This document shows, piece by piece, positions 36,973-56,549 of a stretch of 64,000 nucleotides of DNA. Below the pieces are notes generated by a model. The model saw only the letters and a program-made list of their open reading frames with translations. It searched no databases and was not told the origin of the DNA. This DNA is from Betaproteobacteria bacterium (GTDB lineage Bacteria > Pseudomonadota > Gammaproteobacteria > Burkholderiales > Usitatibacteraceae). A program made the translations under genes and the position numbers. The stretch's first letter is position 1. Each line of letters starts with the position of its first letter. The stretch covers positions 744,001 through 808,000 of the forward strand of contig JADJMI010000001.1 in the NCBI GenBank assembly GCA_016709665.1. The letters run 5' to 3'.

Positions 36973-37290
36973 TTAGGCGTCGGCGACTTCGCCGTTCGAC
37001 TTGAAGAAGCGGACCTTGCGGCCGTCGTCGAGCGTGCGGATGCCCACGCGATCGCCCTTGCCCGTCGCCGGGTTGAAGAGGGCCACGTTGGAGGTGTTGA
37101 TCGGCATTTCCTTGTCGACGATGCCGCCCGTCTGGCCCTTGATCGGGTTCGGGCGGGTGTGCCGCTTGACGCGGTTCACGCCCTCGACCACGACCTTGCC
37201 CGTGGCGAGCACCCGCAGCACGAGGCCGCGCTTGCCCTTGTCCTTGCCGGTGGTGACGACCACCTGGTCGCCCTTTCGGATCTTTTCCAT
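36973..37290 (-). CDS. rplX: Ribosomal protein L24
   Basis: 105 residues from ATG 37290. The KOW motif is in IRKGDQVVVTTGKDKGKRG, followed by VEGVNRVKRHTRPNP and KEMPINTSNVALFNP. An assembly initiator at the tunnel exit. It follows rplN by 11 bases. Confidence 0.97.
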   Translation of the reverse strand: MEKIRKGDQVVVTTGKDKGKRGLVLRVLATGKVVVEGVNRVKRHTRPNPIKGQTGGIVDKEMPINTSNVALFNPATGKGDRVGIRTLDDGRKVRFFKSNGEVADA

Positions 37291-37301
37291 TGCCTGGGCT
37301 C

Positions 37302-37670
37302 CTACAGCACTTCCGGCGCGAGCGAGACGATCTTCATGAACCGCTCGTTGCGCAGTTCGCGCGTGACCGGTCCGAAGATGCGGGTGCCGATCGGCTCGAG
37401 CTTGGGGTTGAGGAGCACCGCGGCGTTCGTGTCGAACTTGATGAGCGAGCCGTCCGGGCGGCGAACGCCCTTGGCGGTGCGCACCACGACGGCGCTGTAG
37501 ACCTCGCCCTTCTTGACACGGCCACGCGGGGCCGCCGACTTGATGCTGACCTTGATGATGTCCCCGATGCCCGCATAGCGGCGCTTGGAGCCGCCGAGCA
37601 CCTTGATACACATCACCGAGCGCGCGCCGGTGTTGTCGGCGACGTCGAGAATCGACTGCATCTGAATCAT
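37302..37670 (-). CDS. rplN: Ribosomal protein L14
   Basis: 122 residues, a beta-barrel at the subunit interface. MIQMQSILDVADNTGARSVM, the GVRRPDGSLIKFDTNAAVLL stretch and ELRNERFMKIVSLAPEVL are diagnostic. It is the first gene of the spc segment, preceded by 282 bases without a gene that hold a promoter and a long leader. Confidence 0.98.
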   Translation of the reverse strand: MIQMQSILDVADNTGARSVMCIKVLGGSKRRYAGIGDIIKVSIKSAAPRGRVKKGEVYSAVVVRTAKGVRRPDGSLIKFDTNAAVLLNPKLEPIGTRIFGPVTRELRNERFMKIVSLAPEVL

Positions 37671-37915
37671 TTTTCTCTCTCCAACTTAACCCGGCGACCT
37701 CCCGCGGATGGGGAGAGCGTCCGGCCAGTCTTGGATCCGTCTTCCGCCGGGCGCGCCCCCTGTCGGGGCCGTGGCCGGCTGGCGTGAAGTGTTTCTGGGC
37801 CCGGGCGCTTCAAGACTCGCGTCGGCTTCGGCTGACGCCTCGGGCTGCCCCCGGGTCCCCCCGGGGTTTCGTGCAGACTTTCGGCCGACGAAGCCGCGGC
37901 CGAAAGCGTGAAAAG
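37671..37915 (-). other. Long structured leader before rplN (spc operon)
   Basis: About 245 bases of non-coding RNA are expected between the promoter and the rplN start. The clearest element is a perfect 10-pair hairpin (37878-37887 with 37897-37906, stem CTTTCGGCCG, nine-base loop). Further stems are likely around 37817-37838 (GCGTCGGC-TTCG-GCTGACGC on the plus strand) and in the CCCGGG-rich stretch 37850-37864. No U-run follows any of them. A ribosomal-protein binding site is possible but not demonstrated. Confidence 0.5.
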
Positions 37916-37921
37916 TCGTCC

Positions 37922-37950
37922 ATTATGGCAGCTTTTGGCTGCCCTTGCAA
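37922..37950 (-). promoter_or_regulatory. Sigma70 promoter of the spc operon
   Basis: On the minus strand TTGCAA (37945-37950), exactly 17 bases, then CATAAT (37922-37927). It begins two bases beyond the rpsQ stop and points at rplN. This is one of the best promoter matches in the window and suggests that the spc genes are transcribed separately from S10. Confidence 0.75.
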
Positions 37951-37952
37951 GA

Positions 37953-38219
37953 CTACTCGACGCGGGCCCGTTCGACGAGCTTGGCGACCTTCCAGGCCTT
38001 GGTCTTCGAGATCGGGCGGCACTCCTCGATCACCACGGTGTCGCCCATCTTCGCGTCGTTGCCCTCGTTGTGGGCGTGGTACTTCCTCGTGCGGCGCACG
38101 ACCTTCCCGATGATCGGGTGCATCATCTGGCGCTCGACGAGGACCGTGACGGTCTTCTCCATCTTGTCGCTCACGACCTTGCCGGTGAGCTGGCGGTGGT
38201 TCTTCGCGGTCTGGCTCAT
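37953..38219 (-). CDS. rpsQ: Ribosomal protein S17
   Basis: 88 residues, an OB-fold 16S-binding protein. It has LTGKVVSDKMEKTVTVLVER and the conserved KYHAHNEGNDAKMGDTVVIE. Last gene of the S10 segment; its stop borders the spc promoter. Its ATG overlaps the rpmC stop. Confidence 0.97.
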   Translation of the reverse strand: MSQTAKNHRQLTGKVVSDKMEKTVTVLVERQMMHPIIGKVVRRTRKYHAHNEGNDAKMGDTVVIEECRPISKTKAWKVAKLVERARVE

Positions 38220-38416
38220 TGCTTGCTCGCTTTCGACTTCTCGTTGAGCACGGTGTGCACGCGCGCGATCTCGCGCTTCACGCGCTGGATCTCGCTGTTC
38301 TTCGTGAGGCTCTGGGTGGCGAGCTGCATGCGCAGGCCGAACTGGGCCTTCCTCAGCTCGAGCAGCTCCTTCTGGAGCTCGTCCACGCTCTTGGCACGGA
38401 GTTCAATGGGTTTCAT
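38216..38416 (-). CDS. rpmC: Ribosomal protein L29
   Basis: 66-residue helical protein at the tunnel exit (trigger factor docking area), starting at ATG 38416 (MKPIELRAKSVDELQKELLE). The longer open frame upstream is not family-like. It overlaps rpsQ by four bases (ATGA). Confidence 0.96.
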   Translation of the reverse strand: MKPIELRAKSVDELQKELLELRKAQFGLRMQLATQSLTKNSEIQRVKREIARVHTVLNEKSKASKQ

Positions 38417-38426
38417 GTCCTGTCCC

Positions 38427-38823
<397 letters not shown>

Positions 38824-38840
<17 letters not shown>

Positions 38841-39534
38841 GTTTCACCCCCGGTTTCCTGGTCTTCTTCTCGGCCTCGGGCGTCGCGACGGCGGGCTGCT
38901 CGCCCTTGCCGAGGATTTCGCCCTTGAAGACGAGCACCTGAACGCCGATCGTGCCGTAGGTCGTGCGCGCCTCGGAGAATCCGTACTCGATGTCGGCGCG
39001 AAGCGTGTGCAGGGGCACCCGGCCTTCGCGATACCACTCGGTGCGCGCGATCTCGGCGCCGTTCAGGCGACCGGCGCTCGTGATCTTGATGCCCTGGGCG
39101 CCGAGGCGCATGGCGTTCTGCATCGCGCGTTTCATGGCGCGGCGGAACATCACGCGCTTTTCGAGCTGGCCCGTGATCGAGTCCGCGATGAGTTGCGCGT
39201 CGAGCTCGGGCTTGCGGATCTCCTCGATGTTCACGTGGACCGGCACGCCCATGAGCTTCTGGAGCACGCCGCGCAGGCCCTCGATGTCCTCGCCCTTCTT
39301 GCCGATCACCACGCCCGGACGGGCCGAGTAGATCGTGATTCGCGCGTTCTTGGCGGGGCGCTCGATCACGACGCGACCGACCGCGGCATGCGAGAGCTTC
39401 TTCTTCAGGTACTCACGGACCCGGATGTCCTCGGCGAGCATGCCGGGGAAGTTCTTCGAGTTCGCGTACCACTTGCTCGACCAGTTGCGGTTGACCGAAA
39501 GGCGGAACCCGGTCGGGTTGATTTTCTGTCCCAT
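38824..39534 (-). CDS. rpsC: Ribosomal protein S3
   Basis: 236 residues from ATG 39534 (MGQKINPTGFRLSVNRNWSS). The KH domain has SARPGVVIGKKGEDIEGLRG, and the C-terminal half has RTEWYREGRVPLHTLRADIE. It forms part of the mRNA entry helicase. The C-terminal ~20 residues (Thr/Pro/Lys/Ala) are a variable tail that overlaps rplP. Confidence 0.97.
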
Positions 39535-39544
39535 GTTCGACCCT

Positions 39545-39883
39545 TCAGTTCTTGCCGTCGCCGACGGCGAGGAAAACGTGGCAGGTGTGCTTGAGCACGC
39601 GGTTGCCGCGGCCCTTCGCGCGCGCATGGAAGCGCTTGAGAACGGGGCCTTTCTCGACGAGGATCCGCGTGATACGCAGTTCGTCGATGTCGGCGCCGTT
39701 GTTGTGCTCGGCGTTCGCGATCGCGCTCTCCAGGACCTTCTTGATGATCTGGGCGCCTTTTTTCGGCGTGAACGCGAGGATGTTGAGGGCGCGGTCGACC
39801 TTCTGGCCGCGCACGAGGTCGGCCACGAGCCGGCCCTTCTGGGCCGAGAGTTTCGCGCCGTACAGCTTGGCTTCGACTTGCAT
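39545..39883 (-). CDS. rplV: Ribosomal protein L22
   Basis: 112 residues. The globular domain (SAQKGRLVADLVRGQKVDRA) and the beta-hairpin that lines the exit tunnel (LKRFHARAKGRGNRVLKHTC) are intact with no macrolide-resistance deletion apparent. Between rpsS and rpsC. Confidence 0.97.
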   Translation of the reverse strand: MQVEAKLYGAKLSAQKGRLVADLVRGQKVDRALNILAFTPKKGAQIIKKVLESAIANAEHNNGADIDELRITRILVEKGPVLKRFHARAKGRGNRVLKHTCHVFLAVGDGKN

Positions 39884-39896
39884 CGCTTTCGCCTCC

Positions 39897-40193
39897 TCAC
39901 TTCTTCGCCGGGGCCGACGACGACGAGACCTTCTTGTCGGCCGAATGGCCCTTGAAGGTACGCGTCAGCGCGAACTCGCCGAGCTTGTGGCCGACCATGT
40001 TCTCGGTCACGTAGACGGGGATGTGCTGCTTCCCGTTGTGGACCGCGATGGTGAGGCCGATGAACTCCGGAAGAATCGTGGACCGGCGCGACCAGGTCTT
40101 GATCGGGCGCTTGTCCTTGGCCGCCGAGGCGGTTTCGACCTTCTTCATGAGGTGCCCGTCCACGAACGGGCCTTTCTTGACTGAACGTGCCAT
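39897..40193 (-). CDS. rpsS: Ribosomal protein S19
   Basis: 98 residues. MARSVKKGPFVDGHLMKKVE and the RRSTILPEFIGLTIAVHNGK core, then VGHKLGEFALTRTFKGHSAD. The tail is Ser/Lys-rich. It pairs with S13 in the small-subunit head. Confidence 0.98.
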   Translation of the reverse strand: MARSVKKGPFVDGHLMKKVETASAAKDKRPIKTWSRRSTILPEFIGLTIAVHNGKQHIPVYVTENMVGHKLGEFALTRTFKGHSADKKVSSSSAPAKK

Positions 40194-40203
40194 GTCGGTC
40201 CCC

Positions 40204-41025
40204 TTAGGCCTTCTTGTGGCGGCTGCGGACGATCATCGTCTGCGTGCGCTTGTTGCTGCGCGTCTTCTTGCCCTTGGCGGGCTGGCCCCACGGCGACACC
40301 GGGTGCCGGTTGCCGCGGGTGCGGCCGCCGAGCGGGTGGTCCACCGGGTTCATCGTCTCGCCACGCACCGTCGGGCGGATGCCGCGCCAGCGGTTCGCGC
40401 CGGCCTTGCCGATCACGCGCAGGTTGTGTTCCTCGTTACCCACCTCGCCGATCGTCGCGCGGCAGTCCACGTGCACGCGGCGGATCTCGCCGGAGCGCAT
40501 GCGCAGCTGCGCGTAATCGCCTTCGCGGGCCAGGAGCTGTACGCCGGCACCGGCCGCACGCGCGATCTGCGCGCCCTTGCCCGGAAGCATCTCGACGCAA
40601 TGCACCGTGGTGCCGACCGGGATGTTGCGAAGCGGCAGGCAGTTGCCCGTCTTGATCGGCGCTTCCGCGCCGCTTTCGACCTTCTGGCCCGCCGCGATTC
40701 CCTTGGGAGCGATCATGTAGCGTCGCTCGCCGTCGGCGTAGCAAAGCAGGGCGATGTTGGCGCTGCGGTTCGGGTCGTACTCGAGCCGCTCCACCGTGGC
40801 CGGGATCCCGTCCTTGTTGCGGCGGAAGTCGATCAGGCGATAGTGCTGCTTGTGCCCCCCGCCCTGGTGGCGGGTGGTGATGTTGCCGAAGTGGTTGCGG
40901 CCCGCGCGCTTCGACTGCTTCTCGAGGAGCGGCGCATGCGGCTTGCCCTTGTGCAGGTCGGGATTGACGACCTTCACCATCGACCGGCGGCCGGCCGAGG
41001 TGGGCTTGGTCTTGACGAGTGCCAT
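40204..41025 (-). CDS. rplB: Ribosomal protein L2
   Basis: 273 residues, near the peptidyl transferase centre. MALVKTKPTSAGRRSMVKVV; the C-terminal region has GVAMNPVDHPLGG-like sequence, here GETMNPVDHPLGGRTRGNRH, including the conserved His of the NPVDHPHGG-type motif at a position where the second His is Leu. It ends MIVRSRHKKA. Length is one to three residues below the usual. Confidence 0.98.
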   Translation of the reverse strand: MALVKTKPTSAGRRSMVKVVNPDLHKGKPHAPLLEKQSKRAGRNHFGNITTRHQGGGHKQHYRLIDFRRNKDGIPATVERLEYDPNRSANIALLCYADGERRYMIAPKGIAAGQKVESGAEAPIKTGNCLPLRNIPVGTTVHCVEMLPGKGAQIARAAGAGVQLLAREGDYAQLRMRSGEIRRVHVDCRATIGEVGNEEHNLRVIGKAGANRWRGIRPTVRGETMNPVDHPLGGRTRGNRHPVSPWGQPAKGKKTRSNKRTQTMIVRSRHKKA

Positions 41026-41027
41026 GG

Positions 41028-41336
41028 TTAAGCCACTCCTTCCACGAAGTTGATGTCGCCGTCGCCCTTGAGGCTCACGTAGGCCTTCTTCACGTCGCGG
41101 CGGCGGCCGACGAAGCGACCGTGGCGTTTTTCCTTGCCCTTCACGTTCACGACGTTCACGGCGGCCACTTCGACCTTCTGTTCCTTGAAGAGCAGTTCCA
41201 CGGCGGCCTTGATCTCCGCCTTGGTGGCGTCGGCCATGACCTCGAAGACGATCTGGCGGTTCTTCTCGCCCACCATCGTCGCCTTCTCGGAGATGATCGG
41301 GGCCCGGATGACCATCATCAGTCGTTCCTGGTTCAT
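41028..41336 (-). CDS. rplW: Ribosomal protein L23
   Basis: 102 residues from ATG 41336 (MNQERLMMVIRAPIISEKAT). The docking site for SRP and trigger factor at the tunnel exit. NRQIVFEVMADATKAEIKAA and VNVVNVKGKEKRHGRFVGRR are typical. ATGA overlap with rplD. Confidence 0.97.
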   Translation of the reverse strand: MNQERLMMVIRAPIISEKATMVGEKNRQIVFEVMADATKAEIKAAVELLFKEQKVEVAAVNVVNVKGKEKRHGRFVGRRRDVKKAYVSLKGDGDINFVEGVA

Positions 41337-41953
41337 GCGAAGGCCTCCTCGAAATGCTTGACGGCGCCCTTGGTGAGCAGGACCTTGTCGTACTGCACCA
41401 GGCTCACGGGATCGGCGTGACGGGCCTCGAGCACCAGCACGTTCGGCAGGTTGCGCGAGGAGAGGAAGAGGTTCTCGTCCACCGTGTCGGTGATGATGAG
41501 CACCTCGGCGAGCCCCATCGCCTTGAGCTTCTGGGCGAGGAGCTTGGTCTTGGGCTGCTCGACGGTGAGGCCCTCGACGACCGCCAGGCGCTCTTCGCGG
41601 ACCAGCTGCGAAAGGATCGAGGCCATGCCGGCGCGGTACATCTTGCGGTTCACCTTGTGGGAGAAGTTCTCGTCGGGCGAGGACGGGAAGATCTTCCCGC
41701 CGCCGCGCCACAGCGGGCTCGACGACATGCCGGCGCGCGCGCGACCGGTGCCCTTCTGGCGCCAGGGCTTCTTGGTCGTGTGCTTCACGTTGCCGCGGTC
41801 CTTCTGCGCCCGCGTGCCGGAACGGCCGTTGGCGTGATACGCGACGACGATCTGATGGACGAGCGCCTCGTTGTACGAGCGCCCGAACAGGGCCTCGGAG
41901 GCGGCCACCGGGGCGAGCGATTCGCCCTTGTCGTTGATGACCTTCAGTTCCAT
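41333..41953 (-). CDS. rplD: Ribosomal protein L4
   Basis: 206 residues from ATG 41953 (MELKVINDKGESLAPVAASE). The tunnel loop has RAQKDRGNVKHTTKKPWRQK and GTGRARAGMSSSPLWRGGG. L4 is the S10-operon autoregulator in E. coli; a comparable leader before rpsJ is not present here because tufA abuts rpsJ. Overlaps rplC by one base. Confidence 0.97.
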   Translation of the reverse strand: MELKVINDKGESLAPVAASEALFGRSYNEALVHQIVVAYHANGRSGTRAQKDRGNVKHTTKKPWRQKGTGRARAGMSSSPLWRGGGKIFPSSPDENFSHKVNRKMYRAGMASILSQLVREERLAVVEGLTVEQPKTKLLAQKLKAMGLAEVLIITDTVDENLFLSSRNLPNVLVLEARHADPVSLVQYDKVLLTKGAVKHFEEAFA

Positions 41954-42612
41954 CACTTGCCTCCCTTCGGCGTCTTGGCCTTCACGCTCGGGCGAAGGAC
42001 GACGCTGCCGTTCTTGGCTCCGGGCACGGAGCCCTTCACCATCACGAGGCCACGCTCCGCATCGACGCGGGCGACTTCGAGAAGCTGGACGGTGCGCTGG
42101 ACGTTGCCGAGGTGGCCGGCCATGCGCTTGCCCGGGAACACGCGACCCGGGTCCTGCGCCATGCCGATCGAGCCCGGGGAATTGGTCGACACGGAGTTGC
42201 CGTGCGTGGCCCGGTTCGACGAGAAGTGGTAGCGCTTGATGACGCCGGCGTAGCCCTTGCCGATGGACGTGCCCGTCACGTCGACCTTCTGGCCGACCGC
42301 GAACATGTCCACCTTGAGCTCGGCGCCCACCTTGAGCTCGGCGAGCACCTCGGGGGCGACGCGGAACTCCTTGAGGACGCTTCCGGCTTCGGAGCCGGCC
42401 TTGGCGAAATGACCCGCCATCGCCTTGGTGACCCGCGACGCGCGGCGCTTGCCGAACGCCACCTGGATGGCACAGTAACCGTCGCCATCGGCGTTCTTGA
42501 TCTGGGTGACGCGGTTCCCCGCGCAATCGAGCACCGTCACGGGGACGCTGGTGCCGTCCTCGTTGAAGATGCGCATCATGCCGACCTTCCGGCCGACTAG
42601 ACCGAGACTCAT
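41953..42612 (-). CDS. rplC: Ribosomal protein L3
   Basis: 219 residues. MSLGLVGRKVGMMRIFNEDG start; the internal loop that reaches the peptidyl transferase centre contains NSVSTNSPGSIGMAQDPGRV, which carries the glutamine (within IGMAQDPGRV) that PrmB methylates in E. coli. Preceded by a 114-base spacer with hairpins. Confidence 0.97.
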   Translation of the reverse strand: MSLGLVGRKVGMMRIFNEDGTSVPVTVLDCAGNRVTQIKNADGDGYCAIQVAFGKRRASRVTKAMAGHFAKAGSEAGSVLKEFRVAPEVLAELKVGAELKVDMFAVGQKVDVTGTSIGKGYAGVIKRYHFSSNRATHGNSVSTNSPGSIGMAQDPGRVFPGKRMAGHLGNVQRTVQLLEVARVDAERGLVMVKGSVPGAKNGSVVLRPSVKAKTPKGGK

Positions 42613-42726
42613 CTTCGATCCTTTCTTCTTGGGTTGCCCCGAATTGTTCCCGGGGTGCCGGCTGCAATTGGCCGGCCCTTCACCTTCCGCGGGGCCGACC
42701 TCGGCCCTGCGGTCCTGCGTGATGCC
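42613..42726 (-). other. Hairpin-rich rpsJ-rplC spacer
   Basis: Three inverted repeats lie in this 114-base non-coding stretch: 42692-42698 with 42701-42707 (GGGCCGA, two-base loop), 42657-42662 with 42671-42676 (GCCGGC, eight-base loop) and 42637-42641 with 42651-42655 (CCCCG, nine-base loop). None is followed by a T-run on the minus strand, so termination is unlikely; RNA folding, processing or control is possible. Confidence 0.4.
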
Positions 42727-43047
42727 TTACAGCTTGATCTCGACGTCCACGCCCGCAGGCAGGTCCAGCTTCATGAGCGCATCGACCGTCTTGTCCGTCG
42801 GGTCGATGATGTCCATGAGACGAAGGTGCGTACGGATCTCGAACTGGTCGCGGGACGTCTTGTTCTTGTGCGGCGAGCGCAGGATGTCGAAGCGCTCGAT
42901 GCGGGTGGGCATGGGCACGGGGCCCTTCACCACGGCGCCGGTGCGCTTTGCCGTCTCCACGATCTCCAGGGCCGACTGGTCGATCAGCTTGTAGTCGAAC
43001 GCCTTGAGGCGGATGCGGATCTTCTGCTGCGCGATTGCTTGTGCCAT
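42727..43047 (-). CDS. rpsJ: Ribosomal protein S10 / NusE
   Basis: 106 residues from ATG 43047; the first few residues (MAQAIAQ) extend slightly beyond the usual start at QKIRIRLKAFDYKLIDQSAL. S10 also acts as NusE, linking RNA polymerase and ribosome. PMPTRIERFDILRSPHKNKT is conserved. The upstream tufA stop at 43053 leaves five bases, so it is cotranscribed with the str genes. Confidence 0.97.
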   Translation of the reverse strand: MAQAIAQQKIRIRLKAFDYKLIDQSALEIVETAKRTGAVVKGPVPMPTRIERFDILRSPHKNKTSRDQFEIRTHLRLMDIIDPTDKTVDALMKLDLPAGVDVEIKL

Positions 43048-43052
43048 GGTCA

Positions 43053-44243
<1,191 letters not shown>

Positions 44244-44261
44244 GTCGATTCCTCGTGAAAA

Positions 44262-46368
<2,107 letters not shown>

Positions 46369-46433
46369 GGTGTGCTTTCTGTTTCATTGCGCCGCGGGCC
46401 CCTCGTGGAGGCCGGCGGCTGGGTTCGCGTCGG

Positions 46434-46904
46434 CTAGAAGCGGTAGTGGGCGAAGGCCTTGTTCGCCTCGGCCATGCGGTGGACTTCCTCGCGCTTCTTC
46501 ACGGCGCCGCCACGGCCTTCCGCCGCCTCGAGCAGCTCGTTGGCGAGTCGCTGGCCCATGCTCTTCTCGCCGCGCTTGCGGGCAGCTTCGCGCAGCCAGC
46601 GCATCGCGAGCGCAGTGCGGCGGATGGGGCGGACCTCGACCGGCACCTGGTAGTTCGCGCCACCGACGCGGCGGCTCTTCACCTCGACCATCGGCTTCAC
46701 GTTGTTGATGGCCGCACCGAAGACCTCGAACGGATCCTTGCCGGACTTCTTCTGGATCTGGTCGAGGGCGCCGTACATGATCCGCTCGGCGACGGACTTC
46801 TTGCCGCGCGTCATGAGCACGTTGATGAACTTGGCGACTTCCTCGCTCTTGAACTTCGGATCCGGGAGGATCTCGCGCTTGGGTACTTCTCTGCGGCGGG
46901 GCAT
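46434..46904 (-). CDS. rpsG: Ribosomal protein S7
   Basis: 156 residues, head-domain assembly initiator. MPRRREVPKREILPDPKFKS and RVGGANYQVPVEVRPIRRTA are typical; the C-terminus is the short form ending KAFAHYRF. In E. coli S7 represses the str operon by binding the rpsL-rpsG spacer, which is 55 bases here. Confidence 0.97.
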   Translation of the reverse strand: MPRRREVPKREILPDPKFKSEEVAKFINVLMTRGKKSVAERIMYGALDQIQKKSGKDPFEVFGAAINNVKPMVEVKSRRVGGANYQVPVEVRPIRRTALAMRWLREAARKRGEKSMGQRLANELLEAAEGRGGAVKKREEVHRMAEANKAFAHYRF

Positions 46905-46959
46905 GGCTCTCTATCCCTTGAATGTTTGCGATGAAGCGGCTGTCGGCCCGATCCGGCGA

Positions 46960-47337
46960 TCAGGCGGCCTTCGGCCGCTTGGCGCCGTACTTGGAACGCG
47001 ACTGCTTGCGATCCTTGACACCGGCGGTGTCGAGGCTGCCGCGCACCATGTGATAGCGCACGCCCGGCAGGTCCTTCACGCGGCCGCCGCGGATGAGCAC
47101 CACCGAGTGCTCCTGGAGGTTGTGGCCCTCGCCGCCGATGTAGCTGATGACCTCGTAGCCGTTGGTCAGTCGCACCTTGGCGACTTTCCGCAGCGCCGAG
47201 TTCGGCTTCTTCGGGGTGGTGGTGTAGACGCGCGTGCAGACGCCCCGTTTCTGGGGGCTGCCGCCGAGGGCCGGCACCTTGCTCTTGGTGACGGCCTTCT
47301 GGCGCGGTTTGCGAAGCAACTGATTGATCGTAGGCAT
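46960..47337 (-). CDS. rpsL: Ribosomal protein S12
   Basis: 125 residues from ATG 47337 (MPTINQLLRKPRQKAVTKSK). The decoding loops carry Lys43 (TTPKKPNSALRK) and Lys88 (GGRVKDLPGVRYH), i.e. the streptomycin-sensitive wild type; Asp89 is the usual RimO methylthiolation residue. First gene of the str segment, with its own promoter upstream. Confidence 0.98.
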   Translation of the reverse strand: MPTINQLLRKPRQKAVTKSKVPALGGSPQKRGVCTRVYTTTPKKPNSALRKVAKVRLTNGYEVISYIGGEGHNLQEHSVVLIRGGRVKDLPGVRYHMVRGSLDTAGVKDRKQSRSKYGAKRPKAA

Positions 47338-47427
47338 GTTTTTTTCGTCCGCTCGTCGTTCGAGGCCCCTGCTGAAGCCCGGTTCCGCCACCCCGGCCTT
47401 GCCGGTGGTAGCGGAAAAAAGCTCTCA

Positions 47428-47452
47428 AGTTTAGGGGGTTAGGTCATTTCCG

Positions 47453-47456
<4 letters not shown>
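47428..47456 (-). promoter_or_regulatory. Promoter of the str segment (rpsL-rpsG-fusA-tufA)
   Basis: TTGACG (47451-47456, five of six), 17 bases, TAAACT (47428-47433, four of six) on the minus strand. The rpoC stop codon TGA lies inside the -35 hexamer. A start near 47421 gives an ~84-base leader that contains a strong hairpin (47385-47414, a 13-pair stem with one bulged base) and no U-run behind it. Confidence 0.65.
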
Positions 47457-51706
<4,250 letters not shown>

Positions 51707-51761
51707 CCGTATTCTCCTGGGGCGTTCGCTGTCGGGGACGCTAGTCGGTTTGTCTTCCGGA

Positions 51762-55834
<4,073 letters not shown>

Positions 55835-55850
55835 GATGGCTCCGGTACAT

Positions 55851-55871
55851 CACGGGCGCGGGGCGCCCGTG
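55851..55871 (-). other. Hairpin just before rpoB
   Basis: Perfect eight-pair stem (CACGGGCG at 55851-55858 with CGCCCGTG at 55864-55871) and a five-base loop, 17 bases from the rpoB start codon. The GGAG ribosome-binding site lies between it and the ATG, so it could tune rpoB translation. Confidence 0.45.
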
Positions 55872-56013
55872 CACCCGACTGTGGTGCATTGCTCATGGCC
55901 TGGTGGCTGGCCTCTACCAGCCGCTGGCGGACAGCCCTGCCGGGAACCCAGCTCGCTGGGGATTCCGGCACGGGCCCGACCAAACCTCACCTTCCGCAGT
56001 CGCTTCAGAAGGC

Positions 56014-56041
56014 AAATAGAAACCCGCGAGGGCTTTTATTT
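56014..56041 (-). terminator. Possible attenuator in the rplL-rpoB spacer
   Basis: On the minus strand AAGCCC-TCGC-GGGTTT forms a six-pair stem (one G-U) with a four-base loop, preceded by an A-rich and followed by a T-rich stretch (CTATTT). It resembles a weak intrinsic terminator. E. coli has a partial terminator at the same place that sets the ratio of ribosomal protein to polymerase. Confidence 0.45.
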
Positions 56042-56053
56042 GGCTTCGGGAAC

Positions 56054-56095
56054 GGCGTTGGAGCGGACACCGGCAAGCCGGTGCCGCTCAACGCC
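56054..56095 (-). other. Long hairpin after rplL
   Basis: Nearly perfect 19-pair stem: GGCGTT/AACGCC, GAGCGG/CCGCTC and CACCGGC/GCCGGTG, with two single-base bulges and a two-base gap in the loop. It begins about 25 bases after the rplL stop. With no U-run behind it, it looks more like an RNase III-type processing site than a terminator. The whole 286-base spacer 55835-56120 has no gene. Confidence 0.5.
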
Positions 56096-56120
56096 AAGAT
56101 GCAGCTGACGCAACGCCGAA

Positions 56121-56495
56121 TTACTTGACTTCGACCTTCGCGCCCGCCTCTTCCAGCTTCTTCTTCACGGCTTCGGCGTCGGCCTTGCTCACGCCTTCCT
56201 TCACGGGCTTCGGCGCGCCGTCGACGAGATCCTTGGCTTCCTTGAGGCCCAGGCCCGTCACTTCACGCACGGCCTTGATGGTGTTCACCTTGTTCTCGCC
56301 CGCAGCGGCGAGGATGACGGTGAACTCGGTCTGCTCTTCGACGGCGGCGGCGGCGGCGGCCGGGGCGGCGACGGCAACGGTCGCCGCAGCGGCGGACACG
56401 CCGAACTTCTCTTCCATGTCCTTGATGAGCTGCGAGAGCTCGAGGACGGTCATGCTCGCGATGGCGTCGAGGATTTCCTGCTTGGCGATAGCCAT
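56121..56495 (-). CDS. rplL: Ribosomal protein L7/L12
   Basis: 124 residues, the multi-copy stalk protein. N-terminal dimerisation domain (MAIAKQEILDAIASMTVLEL), an Ala-rich hinge (AAPAAAAAAVEE) and the C-terminal factor-binding domain (NTIKAVREVTGLGLKEAKDL) are all present. It follows rplJ by 54 bases. Confidence 0.98.
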   Translation of the reverse strand: MAIAKQEILDAIASMTVLELSQLIKDMEEKFGVSAAAATVAVAAPAAAAAAVEEQTEFTVILAAAGENKVNTIKAVREVTGLGLKEAKDLVDGAPKPVKEGVSKADAEAVKKKLEEAGAKVEVK

Positions 56496-56549
56496 GTTTC
56501 GTTCTCCTGGTTTCGTTTCAGTGATGTGTTGGGAAGGATCTGGCGGGCC

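Noticed and set aside
47385..47414. Hairpin upstream of rpsL as an rpoC terminator
   Set aside because: On the minus strand the T-run comes before the stem, not after it, and a promoter lies upstream, so termination of the str message here makes no sense.
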